Below, piece by piece: positions 29,226 through 38,769 of a DNA stretch of 64,000 nucleotides (positions are counted from its first letter, which is position 1; each line of letters begins with the position of its first letter). The notes beneath the pieces were generated by a model, which ran no database searches, was not told the DNA's origin, and worked only from the letters and a program-made list of their open reading frames with translations. The position numbers and the translations under genes are program-made. Origin of the DNA: Hellea balneolensis DSM 19091 (GTDB taxonomy: Bacteria > Pseudomonadota > Alphaproteobacteria > Caulobacterales > Maricaulaceae). The DNA lies in assembly GCF_000428525.1 (NCBI RefSeq), contig NZ_AUAC01000002.1, forward strand, positions 1,054,001 through 1,118,000, written 5' to 3'.

Positions 29226-29683
29226 TTACACTCGGACAGTTTGTTTTAAATGTGTCTCCAAGTTTTAGCCTTTCACGGGGTCGGAGAGGAAAGGACATTA
29301 TATTTAAAGATGCCGACCATTCCGTTGCTTGGAAAATTTACATCGAACTTGCAACCCGTATTTCTTTAGAACCATTACATGATGACGAAGGTGTTGAAGA
29401 AGCTGCATTAAATTCGCTTCATGGGCTTTTTCAAAAAATGCGAGGCATTATTCGCGAGGGAGGGCCCGAAGCTAGAGAAGCCGCCAAACTTGGAATATTT
29501 GTTATGAACCGCGTTATGCGCCCATTCTTGGCTAAGTGGCACAAGATCACTCAAGATGGCCCATATGATGAAAAAACAAAGGAACAATTTCGTGCAGAGC
29601 TCAAAGAGTTACAAAAAAGCATGAGAGGTTACAGCGAAGCACTTTTAGAGCTTATGGGAATTGATGACGGCCTAAAAATCTAA
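29222..29683 (+). CDS. Unrecognised 153-residue helical protein, middle gene of the DUF2235-TIR operon
   Basis: It overlaps the DUF2235 gene by ATGA and ends 28 bp before the TIR-propeller gene, so the three are one transcription unit. It is mostly helical and charged (EAALNSLHGLFQKMRGIIREGG, KEQFRAELKELQKSM), with no signal peptide or membrane helix. Its position between an enzyme and a sensor suggests an adaptor or inhibitor, but no family is recognised. Confidence 0.65.
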   Translation: MITLGQFVLNVSPSFSLSRGRRGKDIIFKDADHSVAWKIYIELATRISLEPLHDDEGVEEAALNSLHGLFQKMRGIIREGGPEAREAAKLGIFVMNRVMRPFLAKWHKITQDGPYDEKTKEQFRAELKELQKSMRGYSEALLELMGIDDGLKI

Positions 29684-29711
29684 TCCGTCATCATGGATTG
29701 CGCACAATACT

Positions 29712-32372
29712 GTGAATAATTTTTTGAAAACAAGAACGCAACGGCTCTCAAAAAGCCATGGCCTGAAACAGAATAGAACTGAACTTTCCGAATCGTCTCG
29801 GTCTCGAACCATCAGGAGAGCGGCGTCTAATATTGGAGGGTATGATGTTTTCATTTCATATCGACATACAGGGAATTTGTTATATGCATTAGAGTTGGAA
29901 CGACGTTTAAAAGCTAAAGGCTTATTGGTTTTTCGTGATGAATCTGACGAAGATGTCGGGACTTCATTAGACACATTCATCAAACGCGCATGCTCAGCTA
30001 GAACTTTTGTTATTTTGGTTACCGATAATGTTTATGAATCATCAAGCGTATTTGAAGAGTTTTCGGCTTACCTTATTGTTCGCTTAGGACGATGGAATTT
30101 GCGGCCTTTCTCAAGGGTAATACCCGTCAATGTTGACCGTGCAATCGAACGTGCTCCAGAGGAACCTAAAATTTGGCAGCATCTTTCCGACTTTGTTTTT
30201 GTCGCCGATACAAAACTAGCGGTCAAACAGGGTATTCCTAGCGATCTAGTGGTTCAAAAAATCGTTAGATCTAGCTCTTTCTTACGATCATGGCTTAGAT
30301 TCTTCGCTGCAATATTGATTTCAGGGATTGTTTTGGCCGCAACTATACTGGGAACATCAGGGTACCTTTACAATACATTGAAAAGGCTTTCTTCGGCGCA
30401 AAATGAGCTAAGCGTCACCCAAGAACAAACTGCTGAATTAGAACAAGAAAGACAGGCGCTTACCACGCGAAATGCAGCAATAAATTGGTTAAGCGAAGAT
30501 CCTGTGCTTTCATATCGGCTAGCCGAGAAGGCATACAAACAAAATCCAAATGAAAGCTATCGAAAAGTTGTCCGCCAAGCACTCTCGGCAATCGATTTAG
30601 CTTATCAAGTTCGCTTAGAGGGCCTTGTCATCGAAGACGTAAAAAGTCCTCTGATCTTATTGAAGGAAAGTGACGAAAACCAAAACAGATTTTTCATTTA
30701 TGACATGCGTGATGGCGCGATAACCGAAGGCGGATTCAGCGGGAGTCAAGCCTGGATTATTCCGACTCCTGACGGTTGGAGAACAGTATCTAAAAATTGG
30801 GCGGGTGACGGACTTGATGCCGCCCCTACATTTCAGCTTCACAATGATAAAGGTCAGAAGATAGGGAATAAGATTGTTTCGAAACCACTTTCCACTCTTC
30901 AGTTCTTAACTGTCTCCGATGTTTTAGTCCGGTCTGAAGATGGAGGATTCATTAAGTGGGATCTCCTAAACGATACACGTGAAAACATTGAACCTGAACG
31001 AACAAAGTTTGGACCTGGGTATTTCCGGAGTATATATGGGGCACTGGATGTTCGAAGTGATGGAAAATCTGCTGTTTACGAAAGTGACGGGCTTGCGCTT
31101 ATGGATACCACTGGACAAATCCTAGACGATACATACACACAAGTGTCTTTTGATCCAGCATCCTTCTACTCGTCAGCGCTATGGTCACATGATGATCTTT
31201 TTCTTGCCTTAAACTATTTCGATCGTAAGCGCCTCGGAATATGGAATCCCGCGAGAAAGACCTTTCATTGGCTAGATCCGAACGGCTGGGTAGTCGATCA
31301 ACACGCTTGGAGCAATAGAAATCATACGCTTGCATTTTCTGGTAGGACCGAAAACAACGTTGATGTAACTTTGGAAATACTAGACGCAAAATTTCCTAAA
31401 TCGTCGAGACGTATTATTTTATCTGATGACGTACCAGCTCGCTCTATAGCCTTCATGCCCGATGACAATGGGATATTGTTAGGAGATAGAAATGGGGTGA
31501 TGCGCCATATTGATGTAAACACAGGAGCATTACTCGGCAAAGGTGCTCATCCGAATGTAGGTCAGCTATACAGCAGCTCTTACGGCGTATACTCGACAAG
31601 TGACCAGGACTTTAGAGTATGGGATGGCAGAGCTAACCCCTCTAAACACTGGACATTCGTGTCGAAGGCCGAACGTACTTTCGGTGCCACTGGTGCAGTT
31701 TCAGCTAATTGGAATTGGATAGCAGTCCCTTTTCGTGAACAAGACAAAAATGGAATAGAGGTTCGTGAGATAATTAATGGAAAAGTTATACAACTCGAAG
31801 CCCCGCCAGACTCACCAATGAACATCGTTTTTTCGCCTAACTCAAAGTGGTTAGTATTGCAGTCTACAGACAACATTTGGATCTATGACACCAACTTGTG
31901 GAATGCTCATAAATTTGCATTGATAGAAAAAGACCGTCAGTATTTCAATATTATTGTTTCAAACACAAAGGTGCGCGCACACGTACTTGGCTCAAATTAT
32001 ATGAATAATTCCGATGACGAATTTGAATATGTTATAAGCCTAGCCAGCGAGGTACCTAAATTCTTAGAACGTTTATCTCCTTTTGTCGAAAAGGATTATG
32101 AAAACCTTGAAGATAGTTTAACCGAGAAAGCGGTTGAGGGATGGAATGTAGGCAATCTATTCCGCTATAGAAGCGCCGGTCTGCGCCGAGTACCCAACGC
32201 AAAATGGGCCTCATACATAAAGTGCCGGGATCAAGCACTTGGAGCACGTGATTGCGATATACAATTTATTCCATTGGATATTGAAAAACTTATAGAGCTT
32301 TATGATGATTTGATCTGGAAGCCTGATGATGAAACAATTAATAGTTGGATCGATGCGTCGAATTCTAAATAA
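29712..32372 (+). CDS. TIR-domain / transmembrane / propeller protein 2
   Basis: 886 residues, GTG start. A basic N-terminal tail leads to a TIR domain (GGYDVFISYRHTGNLLYALELE, VFRDESDEDVG, SSVFEEFSAYL with a candidate catalytic Glu). A membrane helix follows (RFFAAILISGIVLAATILGTSG), then a short coiled coil (QNELSVTQEQTAELEQERQAL) and about 600 residues of beta-propeller-like sequence. Same architecture as the protein at 24399 but clearly divergent. It is the last gene before the degenerate attachment site at 32504. Confidence 0.8.
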   Translation: MNNFLKTRTQRLSKSHGLKQNRTELSESSRSRTIRRAASNIGGYDVFISYRHTGNLLYALELERRLKAKGLLVFRDESDEDVGTSLDTFIKRACSARTFVILVTDNVYESSSVFEEFSAYLIVRLGRWNLRPFSRVIPVNVDRAIERAPEEPKIWQHLSDFVFVADTKLAVKQGIPSDLVVQKIVRSSSFLRSWLRFFAAILISGIVLAATILGTSGYLYNTLKRLSSAQNELSVTQEQTAELEQERQALTTRNAAINWLSEDPVLSYRLAEKAYKQNPNESYRKVVRQALSAIDLAYQVRLEGLVIEDVKSPLILLKESDENQNRFFIYDMRDGAITEGGFSGSQAWIIPTPDGWRTVSKNWAGDGLDAAPTFQLHNDKGQKIGNKIVSKPLSTLQFLTVSDVLVRSEDGGFIKWDLLNDTRENIEPERTKFGPGYFRSIYGALDVRSDGKSAVYESDGLALMDTTGQILDDTYTQVSFDPASFYSSALWSHDDLFLALNYFDRKRLGIWNPARKTFHWLDPNGWVVDQHAWSNRNHTLAFSGRTENNVDVTLEILDAKFPKSSRRIILSDDVPARSIAFMPDDNGILLGDRNGVMRHIDVNTGALLGKGAHPNVGQLYSSSYGVYSTSDQDFRVWDGRANPSKHWTFVSKAERTFGATGAVSANWNWIAVPFREQDKNGIEVREIINGKVIQLEAPPDSPMNIVFSPNSKWLVLQSTDNIWIYDTNLWNAHKFALIEKDRQYFNIIVSNTKVRAHVLGSNYMNNSDDEFEYVISLASEVPKFLERLSPFVEKDYENLEDSLTEKAVEGWNVGNLFRYRSAGLRRVPNAKWASYIKCRDQALGARDCDIQFIPLDIEKLIELYDDLIWKPDDETINSWIDASNSK

Positions 32373-32503
32373 ATTCCTCTCGTCACGCAGCAGTTATGTT
32401 TTTCTTTTGGCCTTTCTAGACAATGAAAGTAGAGACACACACATTTAATATGTCCACATTGCGAGAAATTCTACAATGGCAGGTCGGATCTAAAGGCATA
32501 AAC

Positions 32504-32635
32504 TGGTGCTGCCGAGGCGCTAAAGAATTTGTTTTCACTTGCTCATTATTTAGCAAAAATATCTAAGAAATTCAATACAATAACTGTGATGTGGTTCAAA
32601 ACTCATGAGTATGCTGTACTCACTTTTGTACTCGG
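32504..32635. repeat. Degenerate attachment site with integrase arm sites (left end of element A)
   Basis: TGGTGCTGCCGAG (32504-32516) differs at two positions from the tRNA-Leu end, then GCGCTAAAG matches the site at 24246. An AAATATCTA...TTCAATACAATAA block follows, then TGTACTCAC (32615-32623), TTT, TGTACTCGG (32627-32635). The spacing is the same as at 18012 and 24246. The core mismatches suggest drift or a different original target allele. Confidence 0.65.
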
Positions 32636-32642
32636 ATTAAAG

Positions 32643-32658
32643 GGACGGCAATCCGTCC
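32643..32658. repeat. GGACGG / CCGTCC palindrome between the TIR operon and caspase gene
   Basis: Six-bp perfect arms with a CAAT centre, 64 bp downstream of the caspase gene's stop codon on the minus strand. Member of the GACGG-CCGTC family noted at 24181. Confidence 0.4.
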
Positions 32659-32721
32659 TAAAAGCTCATTACATCTTTGCGTTCTCTTGTCCCTCAATAT
32701 GTATTAATCATACATGCTAGT

Positions 32722-35700
32722 TCAATAACGGGTTTCCCCAATGGTCACTTTCAAGAGCCTTGTAGCGGTGCCCGAGAGTTCAGCACTTAGCTCTTTTCCC
32801 GTGCCATCAATTTTTTTGATCTCAGCCAATCTAACATTACCAATTTGAACATTCTTCTGCCCCCCCAAACCAATTAGATATATCTTCGCCAAGCTATAAC
32901 GAGCTATATTATCTAAAATATCGACGTTTGAATTATCATATTCCACGTCACGGATAAGTAATGCTTCTTCAAGCCAGTTTGCTGCTTGATCATAATCACC
33001 ATTCCTATACATGTTATTGAGTATCAGTTGGGATAAAATAACCCTTGCCGTTTTGCCTCTATTATCATTCAATAAAGCAATTTTATCCAATATCGCAGTT
33101 CCCTTAGAAATTGTTGAAGAGTCCTTTATATATATTTTTGCAGCACGAAGTCCTGCGTAATAGTTAGCGCTGCTCCTTCTAGAATCCATCACAATTGACT
33201 GATATGCTTTTACATACCACTCAGCAGCTATTAGCTCATCGTTCCGATTTTTAGCATTTCCTAGCAGATAGTTTCCAATATTCACTTGAGCATCGGAGTC
33301 ATTTTGGTTTGCAGCTTTAATCCACCAATCATACGCAGAACCTTCAACATTCAAACTTGCTGGAACTCTGTTGGAGTTAACGGAAGTTCCTAACTTATTT
33401 TGAGCTTTTGGGTCACCATTTCTTGCCGCTAATACTATCGACTCTATCTTTTGCTCACCGAAACTATTCCAGAAATTGTCTATGCCATAGAGAGAAACGT
33501 ATTTTAAATTAATTTCATCAATATATTCAAAATCATAAAACCAGTTAGCATATTCAAATGCCGCTGCTACATTTTGTTCATACCCTTTTTCAAGTCCGAC
33601 CTGAACAGCATCGTGTGTCTTGCTTTCCAATTCACCTCGATATTTTCCATTTCTATATTCTTTGATGTAAGATTTTACTACGGTTAGATCGACCTTACTG
33701 GTTTTTCGCTCCAAGCTACGAACAGCACTTTCGAAAAGTTCGCGCTCTAATGCCATGGAACTTGCTAATTTGGATTTACCCAAATATCTGCCCGACTTGA
33801 AATATCTCTCATATTCTTTGTAAGAAAAACTTGTATCCCGTTGCACCGCTAAAGCAAATGCTCGATCATCCAGAGACCCGAAATGAGTGCAATACGAAAA
33901 TCTATCGACATGTGCAGACAGCGACGCCATATTTTCAATATTTTTTATCCGATCAAAATCTTCATCATCTAACAATATGACGCGTTTTGCTTTTGCTTCG
34001 CTGACAAATTGGCCACTTGGATGATTAGCCAAATACTTATCCATACTTCTTACTGTGTTCGCGTTTTGAGCTTTAAGCCAATCAGCATTATCCTTCTCAA
34101 TTTGAGCTTGAGCTTTTGCTCTATTTGCAGTTTCGGTAAGTTCAAGAATTTTTACTTCAACTTCGGAACGAAAACTTCCGTCAGGATTATTACCTAGGTA
34201 GTGTTTGTATGAAGCCAAAGTATTCTCTGATGCAGCACTCTCGTAAGCCTCCTTATCTTTACGGTCAGTCTCTTCCGAATTTAGCCTCAAAATTTCAGTT
34301 TTCACATATTCAGCATGTTCGGGGAAAAACTCTTCTAAGCTTTCAAACCCTGCGATGGTGTTCAGTGAAATAGCTTGCTGTTTAGCCGTCTGAAATTCAC
34401 GTTTTTGAATGTTATCTCGAACTAATGGAGTCGTTAAAATACCTGTTAAAACTATTGCACTAAAAATGTATGCAAGGTTCTTTTTAGATCGCTTACTAAC
34501 TTTTGCTACCTGTTTATCATTAGTGAATTCTGCCGCCTCAGTTTCATCCGAGACTTTCTTATCATTACCTTCAAGAAGATGGTTTTCAGAAGAATGTTCG
34601 TTTGTTTCTTGAGCCTTCGTGATTGGGGTTTCCTCAAACTCAGATTTGAGCTGATCCTTGGCCTCCTCAGACCTTTTCTTCTCTGCAAGCTCTAACAGAT
34701 GCTTTGCATCTAAATCTCCGTGCTCAGCGGCCTTAGAATACCACTCCCACGCCGCTTCGGGATTCTCAATAACGCCATGCCCATCCTTGTATTGATGTCC
34801 AATTGCCATCATCGCACGGGAATGGCTTCTTGTCGCGGCCTTAAGAAAAGCATTATGCCCTTCGACAAATTTCTTATTCGCACATGATAAAAGGCCTATT
34901 TGATAGTAAGCTTCTGGAGAGTTTTCGTTAGTTGGAAATTCGAAAATAAACTCTTGAAGCAGATCAACTGAAGGACTCCGAAGAATTTTCTTAAATTCAG
35001 CGTTAGCGTCTTTCTTAGGTTTTTTGTTCAAAGCCACTTTTGGCTTTTCAGTCTCTTTTATTTGCCTCTCGACAACTGGAGTGGCTACAATGTTCAGATA
35101 GTGACTCTTTCGTTCCTTAAACTCACTTTCAGAAAACTCATAAATCGAAGATTCCAGAATAAAAGCAAATTGCCCACCCTTATTGCCATCAATATCTAGT
35201 TTTCCTTCACGTGGTCGCTGAAAACTCTGGTGTTTCGACGACATATCTTTCTTAATATTCCAAGCAAAACCGCTTGAAGATAAATGTGATTGTCGATTTC
35301 GTGTCAAGAAATTAAGTGCGGGGTATGCAAAGACAGAATGATTTTGGTATGCGCCCCAATCAATAACTGTTCTCATGTCAGCGTCGCTGGTGAGCGCTCG
35401 GCGGCTTGCAAAACGCATTTCTCCTTTAGCCGCCTCTACAGTTGAGTCGTCAGCCCCTAAATTATTTTTATTTCGTTCAAAAATGCCCGCAGAAAAACAA
35501 CTATCTGAAACAACCAAGATATGACGCGCACGTATTGGTTCAAGGTGCGAAACAAAGTCTGTGTAATTAATCCATGTTTCTCCACAATACTCAGGAGGAG
35601 CATTTTTTGGAATGAAGTAGCTTAACCTTTTCAAATTTCCATTTATATCATTTTCTTCCTCTTCGGGCTCATAGACATCTTTCTCTCCATGCCCTGCCAA

Positions 35701-36027
35701 CCATATCAGCAATGAGTCATTTGGCCCAAGCTTCCTAGTTGATTTTCTTAATGGAGAGAAATTTCGCAAAGCCGAAAAAATAGCGCCTTTAGTTGCTTCA
35801 GCCTCTGGAATTAAAACTATGTTTTCTTCTTTAAAACCATAGCGTAACTCCATGAGGGCGCACAGTGCCGCCACGTCATTATTGGCAGATTTTAGATCAT
35901 TCCATCCGACATGGTCGTATAGATTTATGCCTACCGCCAATAAATGAAAATCACCGACTTCCACTTCATTTTGCCTTATATCACCTGAGTCAGTAGCGGC
36001 ACGAGGATTAAGGTTATCTTTTTTCAC
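32722..36027 (-). CDS. Caspase-like (peptidase C14) protein with Sel1 repeats and a membrane helix
   Basis: 1101 residues, GTG start at 36027 with GGGGAGGA upstream. The N-terminal caspase domain (~25-280) has the His of LIWLAGHGEKD and the Cys of LVVSDSCFSAG. Sel1/TPR-like repeats follow at ~370-460 (NPEAAWEWYSKAAEHGDLDAK), then one membrane helix (LAYIFSAIVLTGILTTPLV, ~525). Next come two copies of a Y/D-K-x-YL-x-N-xP-x-G-x-F-xSE motif (SYKHYLGNNPDGSFRSE, SMDKYLANHPSGQFVSE) and more Sel1-like repeats at the end. Bacterial caspases execute or trigger cell suicide in several defence systems. It stands next to the TIR cluster but beyond an attachment site. Confidence 0.85.
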   Translation of the reverse strand: MKKDNLNPRAATDSGDIRQNEVEVGDFHLLAVGINLYDHVGWNDLKSANNDVAALCALMELRYGFKEENIVLIPEAEATKGAIFSALRNFSPLRKSTRKLGPNDSLLIWLAGHGEKDVYEPEEEENDINGNLKRLSYFIPKNAPPEYCGETWINYTDFVSHLEPIRARHILVVSDSCFSAGIFERNKNNLGADDSTVEAAKGEMRFASRRALTSDADMRTVIDWGAYQNHSVFAYPALNFLTRNRQSHLSSSGFAWNIKKDMSSKHQSFQRPREGKLDIDGNKGGQFAFILESSIYEFSESEFKERKSHYLNIVATPVVERQIKETEKPKVALNKKPKKDANAEFKKILRSPSVDLLQEFIFEFPTNENSPEAYYQIGLLSCANKKFVEGHNAFLKAATRSHSRAMMAIGHQYKDGHGVIENPEAAWEWYSKAAEHGDLDAKHLLELAEKKRSEEAKDQLKSEFEETPITKAQETNEHSSENHLLEGNDKKVSDETEAAEFTNDKQVAKVSKRSKKNLAYIFSAIVLTGILTTPLVRDNIQKREFQTAKQQAISLNTIAGFESLEEFFPEHAEYVKTEILRLNSEETDRKDKEAYESAASENTLASYKHYLGNNPDGSFRSEVEVKILELTETANRAKAQAQIEKDNADWLKAQNANTVRSMDKYLANHPSGQFVSEAKAKRVILLDDEDFDRIKNIENMASLSAHVDRFSYCTHFGSLDDRAFALAVQRDTSFSYKEYERYFKSGRYLGKSKLASSMALERELFESAVRSLERKTSKVDLTVVKSYIKEYRNGKYRGELESKTHDAVQVGLEKGYEQNVAAAFEYANWFYDFEYIDEINLKYVSLYGIDNFWNSFGEQKIESIVLAARNGDPKAQNKLGTSVNSNRVPASLNVEGSAYDWWIKAANQNDSDAQVNIGNYLLGNAKNRNDELIAAEWYVKAYQSIVMDSRRSSANYYAGLRAAKIYIKDSSTISKGTAILDKIALLNDNRGKTARVILSQLILNNMYRNGDYDQAANWLEEALLIRDVEYDNSNVDILDNIARYSLAKIYLIGLGGQKNVQIGNVRLAEIKKIDGTGKELSAELSGTATRLLKVTIGETRY

Positions 36028-36113
36028 TCAAAATCCTCCCCATTAACTCTTGTTGATTTGATTACGTAATTGTTAGCTAAATGTTAGAAAAATGAAAGAG
36101 TCAATTGGTCGCC

Positions 36114-36590
36114 CTAAGTCATAAAGTCTGTATCCCCGTTCTTTATACATTCCCAGATTTTGTGGCATTTTTCTAGATGATCAAGCCATTCTTTTGAATT
36201 TACTTTAGACGTCAAGGTTAAGTCTCTAAAATCTGCATTGATCCTTTCCTGTGACTGCCCCGCACGGGTCAAAACTTGACCATGTTTGCCTACTCTCTCA
36301 TCTCCAGTCAGATTGGAAAGAAGAATGAAAGCACCTTCTGACCACTTGGCGCTTTGAGGTAGTTTTTGTCCGTCTACTGTTCTCCATTCTAAACCAACTT
36401 CGGATGCCGCCTTAAACTCATATGAATTGATAATTCCGTCGGTTTTCAAACTGACAGCGATTGCTTCAGCTTCAGCTAAATTCTTGGTAATTCCGTATTC
36501 TGTATGAGCTACCATCCCGTCAGGGACTTGGGTTGCTACAAGGTCAATCTGAGGTAAACATTCGTACGGGTTATTTTTGGGCTTGGCCAT
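36114..36590 (-). CDS. Unrecognised 158-residue protein
   Basis: A small soluble protein (MAKPKNNPYECLPQIDLV...) with no motif I can name. It lies 51 bp downstream of the primase gene on the same strand and 86 bp before the caspase gene, so it may be in one unit with the primase. Confidence 0.55.
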   Translation of the reverse strand: MAKPKNNPYECLPQIDLVATQVPDGMVAHTEYGITKNLAEAEAIAVSLKTDGIINSYEFKAASEVGLEWRTVDGQKLPQSAKWSEGAFILLSNLTGDERVGKHGQVLTRAGQSQERINADFRDLTLTSKVNSKEWLDHLEKCHKIWECIKNGDTDFMT

Positions 36591-36641
36591 GTTTGAGAGT
36601 TATGATGGTTAATTATACCAAATTTCTTCCATTTTTCCAAA

Positions 36642-37745
36642 TTAAAGCAATCCACACTTACGAAGCCAAACAATCTGTTTTGGATTAAATCCCGCTAGGT
36701 CAGTTATTTTATCTGGTAAAACAACGGGCGCTTTATCCTCACTTGCAAAGCTTATGCACCAGTCGAATGCACTCGCTTTTAAATTCATATTTTCTATCGT
36801 TTTAATTGTTTTGAGCGTGGCTTTTTGTCCTGCACTGTCTCTATCGTAGACGATTTTGATATCATTGATTTCAAAATGCTCGCATATATTTTTCAATGCA
36901 CTTACTTGATGATCAGACAAGTGAGCGCCAAAACTTCCAACGACGTTCCGCAAACCTGCTTCATAGGCTTTAGCCACATCAAACGGCCCTTCCGTCAAAA
37001 CAATATATCCTGTGTCTTGAATTTGCCGTTTTGCTTCTGCGTCAGTCCAAATGATGTCTTGGCCGTAAAGCTCATTTGATTTCCGAAACCCCTCATAGAA
37101 GAGATATTTGTACTTTTTGTGATTATCGATGGCGCGGCCCATATGAGACAGGATAACTTGTTCTCGCTGACCTGTTTTAGGGCTTATTCGTGCATCTCTT
37201 ATCTGAAAAACTACACGTCCGCGTAACGGGGAGCGACCTTGAGCTAGGTAACCAATACCTAGCGCTTTGCAGGTGTCCTCTGATATGCCGCGACTTTCCA
37301 AATATTCATGATAACGACAGAGGGGTAAAAGATCTTGTCGTATCGGTTCGTTCTGCGGCGCGTTTTGAGCCGCTTTCACCTTTTTTCGAACTGTCTTTTC
37401 CGTCTCATGTATTGTGGCTACATTGGATGCCCAACCCTGCTCCAAGATGTAATGCGCCGCTTCATAGCAATTCCATCCATTCATCTGCTGTATGAGCTCA
37501 ATGGGACCTCCGCCTTGTCCGGCGGAGAAGTCATACCAAATGCCTCCCGCGCCCATATGGAAACTGGCGGTTTTTTCTTCCTTGAATGGCGAGAAAGCCC
37601 ACCAATCATTGGGCTTGGATTTACGAACGTCTTGCCTCAACCCCAGCCCGTTAAACAGACCTTGCCAGTCGATTGTTGCCCGTATGTGGTTTAAGTGAGC
37701 GGGGGCAAGGTATACATTAGAGGGCTTCTTTTCAGGAGCAGGCAT
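36642..37745 (-). CDS. Element-encoded DNA primase-like protein (DnaG-type with TOPRIM)
   Basis: 367 residues. The N-terminus resembles the zinc-finger region of DnaG-type primases (SPFKEEKTASFHMGAGGIWYDFSAGQGG) but the usual zinc cysteines are absent. The TOPRIM region has VLTEGPFDVAKAYEAG (catalytic Glu) and IVYDRDSAGQ (D-x-D). Such proteins prime replication of plasmids or conjugative elements, for example complementary-strand synthesis after transfer. Divergent from the DUF3768 and mobilization genes. Confidence 0.82.
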   Translation of the reverse strand: MPAPEKKPSNVYLAPAHLNHIRATIDWQGLFNGLGLRQDVRKSKPNDWWAFSPFKEEKTASFHMGAGGIWYDFSAGQGGGPIELIQQMNGWNCYEAAHYILEQGWASNVATIHETEKTVRKKVKAAQNAPQNEPIRQDLLPLCRYHEYLESRGISEDTCKALGIGYLAQGRSPLRGRVVFQIRDARISPKTGQREQVILSHMGRAIDNHKKYKYLFYEGFRKSNELYGQDIIWTDAEAKRQIQDTGYIVLTEGPFDVAKAYEAGLRNVVGSFGAHLSDHQVSALKNICEHFEINDIKIVYDRDSAGQKATLKTIKTIENMNLKASAFDWCISFASEDKAPVVLPDKITDLAGFNPKQIVWLRKCGLL

Positions 37746-38044
37746 GAAGAGGAAGTTACAGGTTTTAAAAATAGAAACGCTTAAAACAACGCGTACTGTT
37801 CATAGGCTAAAGCGGCTCATAAATTGGCAAAGTAAAAGCAGGTTTTGTGCAAATCCAAATCTTGTGCAATCCGTGAAAGTATTTGGGTAACACGCATAAA
37901 ACGGCTTAAATATAAGCTAATGTCTGGTTTTAGCTGAGCCGTTCATCATCAAGCATTTGAACCCGCAAGCGGGATTTCTGCTGGACGCTTCACCTCGGCT
38001 ATCAGCTCTGCCCACATTGCTCTTATCCTTTAACCCCTTTTACT
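37746..38044. other. Divergent intergenic region
   Basis: Nearly 300 bp between the primase and DUF3768 genes. It holds a CCCGC-AA-GCGGG hairpin (37962-37973) and must contain promoters for both directions, but I see no clear consensus boxes and no gene. Confidence 0.5.
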
Positions 38045-38422
38045 ATGAGCCTTTCAAACACTCCCAATTCAGATGCCACAAATCTGGACTCGCAAGACCG
38101 TCAAACCGAACTTTGCCGCACCCTAAATGACCGTCTTCGTACGACCTTTACAGGCGGCACCATCGTCGCCACGCAAGGCGTTCGAGCCTTGGAGGATAAA
38201 ACCCTCAACCAGCTTATGCCTGCCATTCAGAGCTTCAGTGCTTTCACTCCAGACAATGACCCCTACGGCGAACACGACTTCGGCGAAGTCACTATAGACG
38301 GCGTGCGTGTCTGGTTTAAGATCGACGTGTACGACCTTACTCTACAATATCGTTCGCCTGATCCGAGCGATGCGGCTGTCAGTAAAAGAGTTATGACGCT
38401 CATGTTGCCAGAGGAATATTAA
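38045..38422 (+). CDS. DUF3768 family protein
   Basis: 125 residues. The core TRTLNDRLRTTF-like start (LCRTLNDRLRTTFTGGTIVATQGV), YGEHDFGEVTIDGVRVWFKIDVYD and the end VMTLMLPEEY fit DUF3768, a small family of unknown role common on plasmids and integrative elements of alphaproteobacteria. It lies upstream of the putative oriT and mob genes. Confidence 0.8.
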   Translation: MSLSNTPNSDATNLDSQDRQTELCRTLNDRLRTTFTGGTIVATQGVRALEDKTLNQLMPAIQSFSAFTPDNDPYGEHDFGEVTIDGVRVWFKIDVYDLTLQYRSPDPSDAAVSKRVMTLMLPEEY

Positions 38423-38546
38423 ATTTTCTGGAGTGTACGCCCCTTTCAATATCTCAAAACGCCAAACGACCTGCACAGCAGGTTTTTTGGCAATGCCATT
38501 TAACTCGCAGAGCGAGACGCCGCGTTTAAGCAGCAAAGCTGAGACA

Positions 38547-38641
38547 GCCCCCGATTTCGGGGGCGCAAGTTTGCATGTCAGCACAAATGTCGAGCACAGC
38601 TCTTATTTGGCGACATGCAACTTGCAAGGGGCAAGCCCCTT
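38547..38641. other. Putative origin of transfer (oriT)
   Basis: The 347-bp gap before mobC holds three inverted repeats: GCCCCCGA-TT-TCGGGGGC (38547-38564), a long pair at 38565-38579 and 38612-38625 (14-15 bp arms with one base missing), and AAGGGGC-AA-GCCCCTT (38626-38641). Stacked inverted repeats ending in a GGGGC/GCCCC hairpin directly upstream of mobC and a relaxase gene are typical of mobilisable-plasmid oriT regions. The nick site itself cannot be fixed by eye. Confidence 0.6.
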
Positions 38642-38769
38642 TGAACCCCTTTGCGGCAAAGCCTTTTGAAACGCTGGCATTGACGACGGATAACCGTCTC
38701 TATGAGCAAGGGATGTTTTTGCACAAAACTTGTGACGTAAAATCCCATTCTTAAACTGGAACTCGTCAC

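Larger units (their letters stand above)
24246..32503. mobile_element. Element B: TIR/DUF2235 cargo without an integrase
   Basis: Between att copies at 24246 and 32504 lie the three TIR genes, the DUF2235 gene and a small helical gene. No recombinase is present. CIME-like by layout. Confidence 0.55.

Noticed and set aside
32529-32720. Plus-strand open frame between the TIR operon and the caspase gene
   Set aside because: It overlaps the integrase arm sites and has no ribosome-binding site.
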